64,000 nt of DNA, taken from positions 943,364 to 1,007,363 of the forward strand of contig NZ_AP024901.1 of assembly GCF_024347075.1 (NCBI RefSeq). Reading direction: 5' to 3'. Made by a program: the position numbers and the translations under genes. Shown here piece by piece: positions 9,076 to 19,290 of this stretch (position 1 is the stretch's first letter; each line of letters begins with the position of its first letter). The notes under the pieces were generated by a model. It made no database searches, was not told the origin of the DNA, and worked only from the letters and a program-made list of their open reading frames with translations. This DNA is from Vibrio rarus. GTDB taxonomy: Bacteria; Pseudomonadota; Gammaproteobacteria; Enterobacterales; Vibrionaceae.

Positions 9076-10691
9076 TGTGCCTCTCCAATGTTATTTATTT
9101 GAATATGCTGAGATGTCAGTCCCAGTAATATGTCGTTTTCAGTATTCATAATAAATGAGCGACCTAATGATAGGTAGTATTTAAGTACTTCGCTTAGTCG
9201 TTGAAGGGATTCAATATCCAAGTCTTTTTCTGGGCGATCCAGTACCACTATGGGGGTGTCTTGGGATAGTTGAGCCACAAGAGCCACAAGCTTTATGCCT
9301 CCACGGCTGAGTTTAGTTCCAATATTAAATCCCACTTTTGTTTCCATACCATCTGAGAGATCGGATACCACTTTATTTAGACCTAATGCGTTTACTAGTA
9401 AGTTGGCTTCATCAAGACGTTGGCTATTAAAACCACAAATATTATCCATTAATGAACCTGAGACTAGGCTAGGGCCAATCGGCACAAAGCTGACTTTACG
9501 TCGCCAGGCAAATTGGTCACTTATAAAGCGCTCTTCGTTCCATAAAAAGTCACCAGAAGTTAAAGTATCTAAGCCCGCAAATGCGGCAACGGCACTACTA
9601 CACAGGTCTTCATCGTCATGAGATAAAACAACCGCTTGACCTTTGGTTAGAGTAAAAGAGTAGCTATATTGTTCATTGAAACGATTAAATCTCACCTCGT
9701 TTGCTTGTAAAGTGTTTAGATCAGTAAACTCTACAGCGGTGGATTGATCTGTTTGCAGCTGTGATAATAAATCCGATACCGATTCATTGGCCACTATAAA
9801 AGAACTGTAACGTAGGCGTAGCCCCATGAGGGCACTTAAAGGTGCCACAGCACGTCCAGATAATATCGAACAAGCGGCTAAACCCCCTGAGGTCAGATCG
9901 CCCGCTAATACATTTAAACTCCCAATGAGTACAACGGCTACAGATGTGCCCATTGCCGCAATTTGGATCAGCTCTTGCGCCACAGATACTTGGCGTTCAG
10001 ATTCTGCGACGGATAGGTAACGTGTTTGATTCAGTTGGCGGAAATAGCGGTAAGTCTTCGATTCAAAAGCGTGCTTTTTGACCCCATCAAAGAAGGCAAA
10101 CACTAAGATAAGAAAGTTCATTCTATCTTGTTCTGAGTAGGCTGCTATTTTGGAATGCTCGCTAGATTTTTGGGTAAATAACCAAACAAAAGCAAAGGTA
10201 ATGGTCCAAACAACAATAGGAATGAACACTAAGTTGCCACCAATGTAGCAAATGAGCGCTAAAAAGATAACGGCAAAAGGAACATCGATAAGACCCGCAA
10301 TAAAACCGCCAGAATAGAAGTCTTTGATTAAGCCGATGCCTTTTAGGCTCTCTTGCAAAATACCGGGCTTGAGACGTCGGATTTGTTCAGTACTGGCTTT
10401 ATTTAAGTGATCGATAATCAAGTTATAAGTGGAGTGTTCGGTATTGACTGCTGCCGCACCTAACATCCAACTGCGAACATAGCGCAGGAAAGCATCGATC
10501 AAAATAGCAATGGTCGAACCGCCAAGCAATAAAAAAGCGGTGCCGTAACTTTGGTTGGGTAGAATGCGATCGTAAATCTGCAGCATCACTAGTGGTATGA
10601 CCAATGACAAAAGATTGATGAGTAAAGACGAGGGCAACACTCGCAACATTGTTATCTTCTTGGATGTTTGGCTATGTAACATATTCTTCAT
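9072..10691 (-). CDS. Type I secretion ABC transporter partner, NBD lacking Walker A
   Basis: 539 residues with no N-terminal peptidase-like domain; the transmembrane region begins near residue 20. In the nucleotide-binding domain the Walker A region reads VVLSHDDEDLCSS, without GxxGxGKT. The Walker B is VVLDRPE, with Arg in place of the catalytic Glu, and the H-loop His is replaced (MNTEND). A signature-like LSRGG remains. It therefore probably cannot bind ATP through its own P-loop but can supply the signature half of the partner's site. It is the first gene of the three-gene operon. Confidence 0.88.
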   Translation of the reverse strand: MKNMLHSQTSKKITMLRVLPSSLLINLLSLVIPLVMLQIYDRILPNQSYGTAFLLLGGSTIAILIDAFLRYVRSWMLGAAAVNTEHSTYNLIIDHLNKASTEQIRRLKPGILQESLKGIGLIKDFYSGGFIAGLIDVPFAVIFLALICYIGGNLVFIPIVVWTITFAFVWLFTQKSSEHSKIAAYSEQDRMNFLILVFAFFDGVKKHAFESKTYRYFRQLNQTRYLSVAESERQVSVAQELIQIAAMGTSVAVVLIGSLNVLAGDLTSGGLAACSILSGRAVAPLSALMGLRLRYSSFIVANESVSDLLSQLQTDQSTAVEFTDLNTLQANEVRFNRFNEQYSYSFTLTKGQAVVLSHDDEDLCSSAVAAFAGLDTLTSGDFLWNEERFISDQFAWRRKVSFVPIGPSLVSGSLMDNICGFNSQRLDEANLLVNALGLNKVVSDLSDGMETKVGFNIGTKLSRGGIKLVALVAQLSQDTPIVVLDRPEKDLDIESLQRLSEVLKYYLSLGRSFIMNTENDILLGLTSQHIQINNIGEAQ

Positions 10692-11052
10692 TGAGATTTC
10701 ATTCCTGCGTAGGTAGCTTCAACAAACCTAAATAAGAGTACATTTATAAATGTAACGGTTGATTTTATAATTTTCCATAACCAATTGTTTTTATGGTCAT
10801 TTAGATTACAGATATAGGGACTATGAAGTGGAGTGAATTTCTAGCATATAAGTCACTAAATAAGTTGATTTATTACGGCCCTCATAGCATTTACCATGGG
10901 TAACAAACACTATAGTTTACGCCGTTTGGCATTGTACGCCTAGAACTTTTAGAAGTGCACTAAAATTCTTCGGTTCAAGCATGATGAGCAACAAATTTAA
11001 TAGTTAGTGGATGGTGGTACAGCACGGACTTTATGCAAGCGAGCGAAAGCAA
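10692..11052. other. Gap upstream of secretion operon
   Basis: AT-rich sequence with no convincing ORF. It must hold the promoter of the minus-strand secretion operon, but no single promoter stands out by eye. Confidence 0.4.
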
Positions 11053-11084
11053 AAAAGGAGGCCGTTTATAAACGTACCTCCTTT
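11053..11084 (-). terminator. Terminator of the VirK/YbjX gene
   Basis: The stem aaaggagg/cctccttt with an inner extension is followed on the minus strand by TTTTTT, 30 bases past the stop of the 308-residue gene. Confidence 0.75.
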
Positions 11085-11115
11085 GTATCACTTAGCTAAA
11101 TCGTAACATAAGCGC

Positions 11116-12042
11116 TTAGTTTGTATTGCGAATGGTATCTATGCTCGCGGTTAAGTTGCTTTGTAATTCATCTAACCATGCATAACGTTTGGTGTACAAA
11201 CGTCGCTTATTCTTTTTCAGTGTTGATGGGTCTTTACGTTCGGGCACCGCAGGAATGGAATAACGGTATTTGTCTGAACGTTGCGCCGAATATTCTTGCC
11301 ATAACTCATCATAATTAAAGGTCACCGATTTATTCTTAGAGCCTTTATAGCGTAGAGCTTGATAGATATGCCCTTTATTAGAGACACCTATAAATTCTGC
11401 AACGCCTAAAGCGTTCCCGAAGATCAAAGCCAATTCAACCATCAAAGCTTTAGGTCGTAGGCCATGGAAAGAGCGGGTCAGCGTTTTTATCACTTGGTTG
11501 CGATCTTCCACACTATCACTTGGCCCTTTTAGAGCGCCAATGTGCATGGTGAGGTGTGAAGGGTTAGACAGGTTGAAGGTAATGGAATAAATCGTCTGAC
11601 CTAAATGGTTAATCAGACGTAACCCCAGTGAACCTTCACGCATTTCACCATCAAACAAAATGACCGTAAAGGTATTCCCTTTCGAATCATCTAAATCCAA
11701 TAATGGCAATCCACCGTGAACAAATACTTGCTTAATGGAGGCGTTAAAGGTGCTATTGAGCAAGTTAAAGTGCTGCTCAATAAGTGACATACGCTCTGCA
11801 ACAGGCAGATCAACGAATAAATACGGCTTTAATGCTTTTTCTAGTAAGCGAGGCTTTTGGTTAATGGCGTAATGAAACACATCATTATTAAGTAATGCTT
11901 CGGTGCGTGAAAATGTATCTGCATATATTTTGCTTAATACAAAGAATCGAGCCTTCAACCAAATGCGTTTCGCACTTTTATCTGAGGAAGAATACATAAG
12001 GTTAATGTTTCTACTCGGCATAGCAGGATTGGGAGTCGTCAT
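11116..12042 (-). CDS. VirK/YbjX family protein (DUF535)
   Basis: 308 residues, normal for DUF535. The C-terminal pattern supports the family: IGVSNKGHIYQALRY, then YDELWQEYSA, an IP..ERKDP segment and KNKRRLYTKRYAWLD. Members include Shigella VirK and Salmonella YbjX, linked to surface or antimicrobial-peptide phenotypes, but no biochemical activity is established. No signal peptide or clear membrane segment is seen. The gene stands alone with its own terminator. Confidence 0.85.
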   Translation of the reverse strand: MTTPNPAMPSRNINLMYSSSDKSAKRIWLKARFFVLSKIYADTFSRTEALLNNDVFHYAINQKPRLLEKALKPYLFVDLPVAERMSLIEQHFNLLNSTFNASIKQVFVHGGLPLLDLDDSKGNTFTVILFDGEMREGSLGLRLINHLGQTIYSITFNLSNPSHLTMHIGALKGPSDSVEDRNQVIKTLTRSFHGLRPKALMVELALIFGNALGVAEFIGVSNKGHIYQALRYKGSKNKSVTFNYDELWQEYSAQRSDKYRYSIPAVPERKDPSTLKKNKRRLYTKRYAWLDELQSNLTASIDTIRNTN

Positions 12043-12364
12043 TGTATAGATACCTCATTACTTTAAGTCATGCTTAGTGAGCAACAAGAAACCAAAAAGA
12101 GCTATCTAGCGATGAACCTTCTTAATACAACGTTTCTGATGCCCCAAACATTATGCTTTGCACAACATACTGCCTTGCCGCGGCGGGCAATGATGATTGA
12201 GTGCAATTGATGGCAGCGAATTTAACAACGTCTGTGTGTTATTTATAGGAGAGTTGTCGAGAAGTAATGATCCGTTTTTGACAAATCACGAGATGAGCCT
12301 TCACCGCTGGTGCGTAAAGGCTCGATAGGCTTTAGGTGATAGAGGAGTGAAGTGCTTAATGAAC
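12043..12364. other. Gap downstream of the cys operon
   Basis: No supported gene. A compound hairpin at 12295-12323 (gagcctt/aaggctc around cacc-gct-ggtg) lies about 40 bases past the end of the DHH gene and could end the cys transcript, although no T tract follows on the minus strand. Confidence 0.4.
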
Positions 12365-13339
12365 TTAGTGGGAAAACTGCTCTGTCATGGTTTGAATAAA
12401 TAGAGACAACTGCTGTTTGGGCAGTGCATTTATTCCCGCCGCTCCTTTGCGTCCGCCGCCACTTGGAAATTGACTGCACACCTCATCGGCACCTTCTCGT
12501 CGTTGCAGTGGACTGCGAACACTCACAGTGTATGACGACTGGTTTGGGTTGGGGGTTAATACCGCAATGGCTTTACTTGGATTTTGGTTTGCCAGCCAAT
12601 TGCCTAAAGTACCACTGATACGTCTTGCCCAAGGGGCGTCAGCCAGTAAATATACGTCTAAATGGGCATTGCTAAAGTACGCCTTGCTTTGTTCGGCTTG
12701 CTGCCAATCTTGGCTAAAGCCATTTTGCAACTGATAAAAGACACTGGTGACATCGTCTTTCAATTCGAGAGGGGAGGCGTAGCTTGAGAGTATGCGGTAT
12801 AAGGTGTCAGGGGCGATATGGAGATCATCAATGGTGTAACCATAACTATTGTAATTAATTAATGTCCCCAACTCTTTTAGAAAATCAATATCATCATTGG
12901 CCGTGTGATAGCTCTGGGCTAGGGCTTGGCCTTGTTCTATTAAGTTATCCCCAAATGCCCCTGTGCATGCCCATAGGTACTGTGCCCCTTGCAAGTGCTG
13001 ATTGATCAGTAGGCTGGTACAGGTCTCGGCTGCCGTATCAATATGGGCGTGTAAATAGTCACTGTATGGAATATCGCCCGTGCGGTGATGGTCACAATAA
13101 AAGACATGTACTTCACTTTGTAACAACGCTGTTAATGGCTGCTGATTTTTCTGCATAGAAATATCCAGTACAGTGACCCATTGCGCTGTGCTTTGTTGAG
13201 TCACTTGTTGTAATAATTCAATATCTCGTTTTACGCCTGTGATCAGTGTACTCGGTTGCGGTGTTGTGAGCCTAAGTTGAAGTAAAGCGCAAATGCCATC
13301 GGCATCACCATTGAAAACATCAAAGTGGGTATTAGACAT
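12365..13339 (-). CDS. DHH/DHHA1 family phosphoesterase in the cys operon
   Basis: 324 residues. An N-terminal [11 protein letters not shown] motif gives the first metal ligands, DHHR near residue 88 is the family motif, and a C-terminal glycine loop, [10 protein letters not shown] near residue 295, is the DHHA1 substrate motif. This is the NrnA/Orn-like arrangement used on nanoRNA or on 3'-phosphoadenosine 5'-phosphate. The gene overlaps cysC by 8 nt and is last in the sulfate-activation operon, so a role in removing PAP is plausible; this is inference from context. A cytosolic enzyme needing divalent metal is expected. Confidence 0.82.
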   Translation of the reverse strand: MSNTHFDVFNGDADGICALLQLRLTTPQPSTLITGVKRDIELLQQVTQQSTAQWVTVLDISMQKNQQPLTALLQSEVHVFYCDHHRTGDIPYSDYLHAHIDTAAETCTSLLINQHLQGAQYLWACTGAFGDNLIEQGQALAQSYHTANDDIDFLKELGTLINYNSYGYTIDDLHIAPDTLYRILSSYASPLELKDDVTSVFYQLQNGFSQDWQQAEQSKAYFSNAHLDVYLLADAPWARRISGTLGNWLANQNPSKAIAVLTPNPNQSSYTVSVRSPLQRREGADEVCSQFPSGGGRKGAAGINALPKQQLSLFIQTMTEQFSH

Positions 13340-13958
13340 AACCGTTGTCTCTTAGATATTGCACCACATGTTGCGCGCTTTGTTCAATGGTATATTGAGC
13401 GGTTTTTAAATGTATTTCAGGGCTCAATGGGGCTTCATAGTCAGAGGTTAATCCAGTGAAATGGGCAATTTCACCATTGCGTGCTTTTTTATATAAGCCT
13501 TTTGGATCTCGTGATTCACACACAGCAAAAGGAGTATCCACAAACACTTCAATAAAATCCCCATCAGGTAATAGGGATCGCACTTGCTGTCGGTCCGCGA
13601 TAAATGGAGAAATGAAAGCGGTTAACACCACACTGCCTGAATCGACAAACAATTTCGCCACCTCACCAATGCGGCGAATATTCTCAACTCGATCGGTATC
13701 AGAAAAACCAAGATCGCCATTTAAGCCGTGACGAACATTATCGCCATCGAGCAGATAACTGTGAACAGATAACTGATTCAACTTCACCTCTACCGCGTTG
13801 GCGATAGTGGATTTTCCTGAACCGCTGAGCCCGGTAAACCAAAGCACAGCGGGTTTATGCCCTTTAAGGTGCTGCCTTTGAGCGGGGGTCACTAAGGCTT
13901 GGTGCCAGACAATATTTTGCTGGGCCGGTTTGGGTGTGGTCAAATTTTTAGTGGTCAT
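13332..13958 (-). CDS. cysC: Adenylylsulfate kinase
   Basis: 208 residues. The P-loop GLSGSGKST is at 43-51, and the family pattern [20 protein letters not shown] follows. It phosphorylates adenylylsulfate (APS) at the 3' position to give PAPS, the second step of sulfate activation. It lies between the SLC13 permease and the DHH gene in one minus-strand operon and overlaps the latter. No missing catalytic residue was seen. Confidence 0.96.
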   Translation of the reverse strand: MTTKNLTTPKPAQQNIVWHQALVTPAQRQHLKGHKPAVLWFTGLSGSGKSTIANAVEVKLNQLSVHSYLLDGDNVRHGLNGDLGFSDTDRVENIRRIGEVAKLFVDSGSVVLTAFISPFIADRQQVRSLLPDGDFIEVFVDTPFAVCESRDPKGLYKKARNGEIAHFTGLTSDYEAPLSPEIHLKTAQYTIEQSAQHVVQYLRDNGYV

Positions 13959-14034
13959 CGGTAACAGTCATTCCTTGTAAAATACTATCCGTTGTCGTTG
14001 ATAGAGCTTGTCGTGTTGGCTTTAATTGGTGCGG

Positions 14035-15768
14035 CTATAAGCCAAAAAAGTGTTCAATAGCAATAATGGCGGTAAAGCTATAAATGATACTGATAGGGGC
14101 GCCAATTTTAACAAAGTCAGATAATTTGTATTGCCCTGCATTGAACACCATCAGATTTGTTTGATAACCATAAGGGCTGATAAAGCTAGCACTGGCACCA
14201 AACGCCACCGCCATGACAAACGCAATGGGATTCGCGTCTAGGCTTAAAGCCAGTGAATAGGCGATGGGGAACGTCACCGCCGCTGCTGCATTATTGGTGA
14301 CCAACTCGGTTAAAGTTAATGTGGAAAGAAACACAATAATCAAGGCCAAGTGGGGACTCAATGTTAGGTTGTTTTGGGTTAATAAGTGGTCAAGACTTTG
14401 AAATAAGCCACTGTTTTGTATAGCAAACGACATAACAATGGCCGAGGTAATAATCAACCAAATGTGATACGGGAAGCGTTGCGTGACGTCGTTGAGCGTC
14501 AACATACCAAAACACAACAGTGCCCCAAACAACAATAGCATGGCTTTAAAAAGAGAGACTAGGCCAATAGAAGCACACAGTAAGGCCAGCACAAAGCTTA
14601 ATAGTGTGGCCTTTTCTCTAATGCCTTTTAGCTTATTATCCACTTCAATATCACTGAGCAAGATAAAGTGTTTTTTGAAGCTTGCACTCAGCGCCGGAGG
14701 CTCTCCCGCGGTAAGCACTAAATAGTCTCCCGCTTTTAAGGTCACTTCACCGAGTTTTCCTGATAAGCGAACCCCATTGCGCTTAATCGCCACGACCCCA
14801 GCATTAAATGTTTGGCGGAAATTGCACTGCTTGAGTGAGCGACCCACCATGTTACTTTGGGGCAGTAATATGGCTTCTACAAAGCTTTGCGATGCAAGGC
14901 CCTCTTTTTCCGCAAAGATTTCTAATCCATTGTAGTGGGTTAATTGAGAGACTTTTGACACATCACCATTAAAAAACAAACGGTCGTTCGCCTGTAAAAT
15001 CTCCGTTGGAGAGACTGGACTAATAATGGTGCCATTGCGTTCCATTTCAATGAGGAATAACGATTCCATGTGACGTAAACCGTTTTGATTGATGTTTTTG
15101 CCAATAAGACTAGAACCTGCGATGACACTCGCTTCAATAAAGTAGCTATCACCTTGAGGTGTATCGGTCTCATTAGCTGGAAGAAAACGAACCAAAAGGG
15201 TGAGCATTAAACCACAGGCGATCACCACACATAAACCGACTGCCGTAAAATCGAAGAAGGAGAGGGGGGGCAAATGCGTGTCAATGAGCAGACTATTGAC
15301 AATTAAGTTGGTGGAAGTTCCAATTAAGGTGAGTGTTCCCCCCAAAATAGCCGCGTAAGAGAGTGGCAGTAATAACTTAGTCGCACTATGGTGAGGATTG
15401 TTTCGAATGGGCGACAGCAAGCTTGATACCACCGCGGTATTATTCAAAAATGCTGAAAATACCACGGTAAAACCAAACAAACGGGCAAAAGTTTCGCCGT
15501 AACTGGGGCGAATCACAAACTGCGCCATAATGCGCAATACGCGAGTTTTCTCCAGAGCTATAGAGCAGAGCATGAGCAATATCAGAGTAAGTAAGCCCTG
15601 ATTCGACCCTGCATTAATTACCTGTTCACTAGAGACAAGATTAAGAGAGAACAAAGTGAGTAAGGCAAGGCCAAACACCCGTGCAGGGTGTTTTTGAAAG
15701 CGAATCAAAGCGGCAATGGTGGTGATAAATACGAGTAAAACAATGCCACTTTGTATGCTCATGTTCAT
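14035..15768 (-). CDS. SLC13-family permease with TrkA-C domains, probable sulfate transporter
   Basis: 577 residues with about ten or more hydrophobic helices in two blocks (about 1-190 and 370-577). Between them lie two soluble TrkA-C type domains (about 205-350). The conserved family motifs TGTSTNLIVNS-like (GTSTNLIVN near 150) and TNNAAAAVTFPIA near 490 are present. A good ribosome site (aaggag) precedes the ATG. Its position between cysN and cysC points to sulfate or thiosulfate import; specificity is inferred from context. Confidence 0.87.
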   Translation of the reverse strand: MNMSIQSGIVLLVFITTIAALIRFQKHPARVFGLALLTLFSLNLVSSEQVINAGSNQGLLTLILLMLCSIALEKTRVLRIMAQFVIRPSYGETFARLFGFTVVFSAFLNNTAVVSSLLSPIRNNPHHSATKLLLPLSYAAILGGTLTLIGTSTNLIVNSLLIDTHLPPLSFFDFTAVGLCVVIACGLMLTLLVRFLPANETDTPQGDSYFIEASVIAGSSLIGKNINQNGLRHMESLFLIEMERNGTIISPVSPTEILQANDRLFFNGDVSKVSQLTHYNGLEIFAEKEGLASQSFVEAILLPQSNMVGRSLKQCNFRQTFNAGVVAIKRNGVRLSGKLGEVTLKAGDYLVLTAGEPPALSASFKKHFILLSDIEVDNKLKGIREKATLLSFVLALLCASIGLVSLFKAMLLLFGALLCFGMLTLNDVTQRFPYHIWLIITSAIVMSFAIQNSGLFQSLDHLLTQNNLTLSPHLALIIVFLSTLTLTELVTNNAAAAVTFPIAYSLALSLDANPIAFVMAVAFGASASFISPYGYQTNLMVFNAGQYKLSDFVKIGAPISIIYSFTAIIAIEHFFGL

Positions 15769-15771
15769 TGA

Positions 15772-17190
15772 TCACTCCTTACCAAGCAGGTCTTTCGCTT
15801 CCCAATGAGGGAAATGCTTACGAACCAATTGGTTAAGCTCTAGTTCAAATTGAGAATGGCTGGCCGCTTTAGCTTGCTGGTGATGTTGTAGTGCATCTTC
15901 AATCATACCTGCACCCACAGTGGCATTGCTCAGTCTATCAATAATGATGAACGCGCCAGTTATGCGGTTGTTTTTGTATGAATCAAACACCACTTTTTCA
16001 TTGAGTTTTAGATGACACAGGCCAATTTCATTGAGATTGAGCTGATGGGCATCCAGCTTTTGCATGGTGTTTACGTCAACGCGATGGGCAATTTTCGATA
16101 CTTGTCCGGTGACGGTTTTTGTGCCTATTTTGATCAGGTACTCTCTATCTAATTGCAGCGCATCCTCATTCATCCAAACCACATTACACGCCAGAGCGTT
16201 GGAGTGCAGAGGCTGCTGATCTGGGCGCACCAGTACATCGCCACGGCTGATATCCACTTCATCATCTAATGTCAGAGTGATGGCTTGCCCTGCAAAGGCT
16301 GAGGTAAGGTCGCCATCAAAAGTGACTATGGATTTTACCTTGCTCTCTTTACCAGAAGGCAGCACTTGAATGCGATCGCCCACTCTAATTTGCCCAGATA
16401 CTATGGTGCCACAAAAGCCTCTAAAATCGAGGTTTGGTCGATTGACGTATTGCACAGGGAAACGAAATTCCGCCGCCACTTTGCTTTTGCTTGTTTGCGC
16501 TGAGTTGAGTAAGCGCATCAGTGTGGAGCCTGGGTACCAGCCCATATTTTTACTTGGGTATACCACATTGTCCCCATGTAAGGCAGACACAGGCACAAAC
16601 TGAATGCTGTCAAAACCGAGATCTTGGGCAAACTCGCGGTACTCTTTTTTGATGGATTGGTAGCGTTGCTGGCTGTATTGCACCGTATCCATTTTATTGA
16701 CCGCAATAATGGCGTGTTTAATACCGAGCAAGGAACAAATATAAGAGTGACGACGGGTTTGAGTTTGTACCCCGTGGCGAGCATCAATCAAGATAATCGC
16801 AAGATCGGAAGTCGATGCGCCGGTGGCCATGTTACGCGTGTACTGCTCGTGTCCAGGAGTATCGGCAATGATGAATTTACGTTGATCTGTGGTGAAGTAG
16901 CGATAGGCTACATCAATGGTGATGCCTTGTTCGCGCTCAGATTGAAGTCCATCAACCAGCAAAGCCAAATCGAATTCTTGATCGGTGGTGTTGTACTTTT
17001 TAGAGTCTTTTTGGATGGCCGATAACTGGTCTTCAAAAATCATTTGATTATCGTATAACAGACGACCGATTAAAGTGGATTTGCCATCATCGACGCTACC
17101 ACAGGTAATAAAGCGTAATAGATCTTTGTTTTCATGCTGTTTTAAATACGCTTCGACATCGTATGAAAGTAGATTTGAAATAGTGTTCAT
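15772..17190 (-). CDS. cysN: Sulfate adenylyltransferase, GTPase subunit
   Basis: 472 residues. Translation-factor GTPase motifs are all present: [21 protein letters not shown] and NKMD, then EF-Tu-like domains II and III. With CysD it forms APS from ATP and sulfate, driven by GTP hydrolysis. There is no fused CysC domain, in agreement with a separate cysC downstream. It starts 51 bases after cysD ends and its stop lies 3 bases before the permease start. Confidence 0.97.
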   Translation of the reverse strand: MNTISNLLSYDVEAYLKQHENKDLLRFITCGSVDDGKSTLIGRLLYDNQMIFEDQLSAIQKDSKKYNTTDQEFDLALLVDGLQSEREQGITIDVAYRYFTTDQRKFIIADTPGHEQYTRNMATGASTSDLAIILIDARHGVQTQTRRHSYICSLLGIKHAIIAVNKMDTVQYSQQRYQSIKKEYREFAQDLGFDSIQFVPVSALHGDNVVYPSKNMGWYPGSTLMRLLNSAQTSKSKVAAEFRFPVQYVNRPNLDFRGFCGTIVSGQIRVGDRIQVLPSGKESKVKSIVTFDGDLTSAFAGQAITLTLDDEVDISRGDVLVRPDQQPLHSNALACNVVWMNEDALQLDREYLIKIGTKTVTGQVSKIAHRVDVNTMQKLDAHQLNLNEIGLCHLKLNEKVVFDSYKNNRITGAFIIIDRLSNATVGAGMIEDALQHHQQAKAASHSQFELELNQLVRKHFPHWEAKDLLGKE

Positions 17191-17241
17191 GGTGATTCCT
17201 TGTCAAATTTATCCGTTATTCTTTGGCGTTGTGATGAATGA

Positions 17242-18150
17242 TTAGAAGTAACCTTCCATTTTCTTTTTCTCCATCGAGCCGGAAGAGTCGTTGTCTATGA
17301 CGCGGCCTTGCCGTTCCGAGGTGGCCGTTAACAGCATTTCTTGGATAATTTCTGGGAGGGTTTCGGCTTTAGATTCAATGGCGCCTGTTAATGGGTAGCA
17401 ACCAAGGGTACGGAAACGTACTTTTTTCATTTGCGGTGTTTCACCAGGTTGTAATGGCATACGTTCATCATCGACCATGATCAAAGTGCCATCACGTTCC
17501 ACTACAGGGCGCTCTTTGGCAAAATACAGTGGCACCATATCGATATTTTCTAAGTAGATGTATTGCCAGATATCCAGTTCAGTCCAATTAGAAAGAGGGA
17601 ATACGCGAATGCTTTCTCCTTTATCGACACGCGCGTTATACACTTGCCACAATTCTGGGCGTTGATTTTTTGGGTCCCAGCGATGGTTTTGATCTCTAAA
17701 AGAGTACACACGTTCTTTGGCGCGTGATTTTTCTTCATCGCGACGTGCTCCACCAAATGCAGCATCAAAGCCGTGTTGGTTTAATGCTTGTTTCAACCCT
17801 TCCGTTTTCATTATGTCAGTATGTTTGGCACTGCCATGGGTAAACGGACTGATGTCCATGTCTAATCCGCGCTGGTTTTTATGCACAATAAGGTCAAGAT
17901 CATATTTTTCCGCTAGTTGGTCACGGAACTCTATCATCTGCTTAAATTTCCAGTTGGTATCAACATGCAAAAGTGGAAATGGCACGCGCGCAGGGTAAAA
18001 GGCTTTGCGCGCAAGATGAAGCAAAACGGACGAATCCTTGCCAATAGAGTAAAGCATGACTGGGTTTTCAAACTCAGCAGTAACTTCTCGGATGATCTGA
18101 ATTGATTCAGCTTCTAGAGTTTTTAAGTGGGTAAGTCGAGCCGTGTCCAT
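17242..18150 (-). CDS. cysD: Sulfate adenylyltransferase, catalytic subunit
   Basis: 302 residues, typical for CysD. The PP-loop motif [14 protein letters not shown] is near residue 35, and [12 protein letters not shown] plus the C-terminal [16 protein letters not shown] segment are diagnostic. It adenylates sulfate to APS as a heterodimer with CysN. It is the first gene of the cysD-cysN-permease-cysC-DHH operon. The leader of about 360 bases upstream holds its promoter, but no CysB site could be assigned by eye. Confidence 0.97.
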   Translation of the reverse strand: MDTARLTHLKTLEAESIQIIREVTAEFENPVMLYSIGKDSSVLLHLARKAFYPARVPFPLLHVDTNWKFKQMIEFRDQLAEKYDLDLIVHKNQRGLDMDISPFTHGSAKHTDIMKTEGLKQALNQHGFDAAFGGARRDEEKSRAKERVYSFRDQNHRWDPKNQRPELWQVYNARVDKGESIRVFPLSNWTELDIWQYIYLENIDMVPLYFAKERPVVERDGTLIMVDDERMPLQPGETPQMKKVRFRTLGCYPLTGAIESKAETLPEIIQEMLLTATSERQGRVIDNDSSGSMEKKKMEGYF

Positions 18151-18510
18151 AATCGATGTCTATCCCTGTTGTTTCGGTATGTCACGAAGCTAACAACAAT
18201 CGATGTCTTTGGCTCATAATCAAACAGTCTAAGTTAGGCATGGAAAGACTAAGCAGGAATAAGCCTTTCTTGTCAATCGCAATAAATCCTTATATATCAA
18301 TATGTTATTTAAATATCTTATTGTAGTGCAGGCCATAGGTAGCCTTTAGTTGGTTATAAGTATAAAAAGATAATACTTATAACCAAAAGAGATATAAGGT
18401 TAGCGTAACAATGGTGGCAGAGTTTATGAAAAATAAATGCGCGAAGCGATACACAGCAAGCGCACTAGGGGCACAAAGATTGAGCCCCTAGTGCGCAACA
18501 AAGCGGGGGA
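18151..18510. promoter_or_regulatory. Intergenic region with two strong inverted repeats
   Basis: This is the upstream region of cysD. It contains a perfect 11-bp inverted repeat, ggttataagta at 18352-18362 and its complement at 18374-18384 (11-base spacer), and a perfect 13-bp hairpin with an 11-base loop at 18460-18496. The first looks like an operator or attenuator. The second lies just past the hutD stop and may end hutBCD transcription, although no T tract follows it. Confidence 0.5.
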
Positions 18511-19290
18511 TTAGCTTGCGGACAACACAATAGGGTGTTGTTGTGTTGGGTGTGGCAATATTTGAGTTTTCCAATGATAAATGTCTTCAATGGTTTGCGC
18601 AGTAAGCACTTGCCAAGGAGTACCATCGGCTACGATATTGCCTTTATTTAATACCAGCACTCTATCGGCATATTGTGAAGCGAGGTTTAAATCGTGCAGT
18701 ACTGCGACCACACAAGCCCCTTGCTCTGCTTGCTGTTTGGCTAACTTTAATGTGTTGTGCTGGTGGCTTAAATCCAGAGCGGAAGTGGGTTCATCCAGAA
18801 AAAGGACGTTATGGTGTTGGCTGGCACTAAGCTGGGTTAACACTCTTGCAAAATGCACTCGTTGCTTTTCACCACCAGATAAAGTGGGGTAGAGCCGATC
18901 AGCCAGATGCCACACCCCAGTTTTGACCATATTTTGTTGCGCGACCTCTGCTATGTGTTTTTGCCCACCAGAGAGGGTGATCCCTCCTAACTCTACTACT
19001 TCTTGAGCGGTAAAGTTAAAGGTGAGCGTACTGGATTGGGGCAATACGCCAAATTGCTTAGCCAGTGTTTTTTTATCCCACTCTTGGATAGGTTTTCCAA
19101 ACAAAAAGTGCTGGCCAGTGTGAGGGATTTCGTTACTTAGTGTTTTAAGTAAAGTGCTTTTTCCGGTGCCATTAGGGCCGAGTAATACGGTAAATTCACC
19201 CGCATTAAATTCAATGTTGACCTGATCTAAAATGGACTTATGCCCAATCTTGACGCAAATATTACGGCATTTAACTACAGGGTTGACCAT
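18511..19290 (-). CDS. hutD: Heme ABC transporter ATP-binding protein
   Basis: 259 residues from the ATG at 19290, which overlaps the hutC stop as TAATG; a longer reading with 11 more residues is possible but lies inside hutC. Walker A is LGPNGTGKST, the signature is LSGGEKQR and Walker B is LFLDEPTS, so it should be a fully active NBD. It drives heme import from the periplasm with HutC and HutB. Confidence 0.95.
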   Translation of the reverse strand: MVNPVVKCRNICVKIGHKSILDQVNIEFNAGEFTVLLGPNGTGKSTLLKTLSNEIPHTGQHFLFGKPIQEWDKKTLAKQFGVLPQSSTLTFNFTAQEVVELGGITLSGGQKHIAEVAQQNMVKTGVWHLADRLYPTLSGGEKQRVHFARVLTQLSASQHHNVLFLDEPTSALDLSHQHNTLKLAKQQAEQGACVVAVLHDLNLASQYADRVLVLNKGNIVADGTPWQVLTAQTIEDIYHWKTQILPHPTQQHPIVLSAS

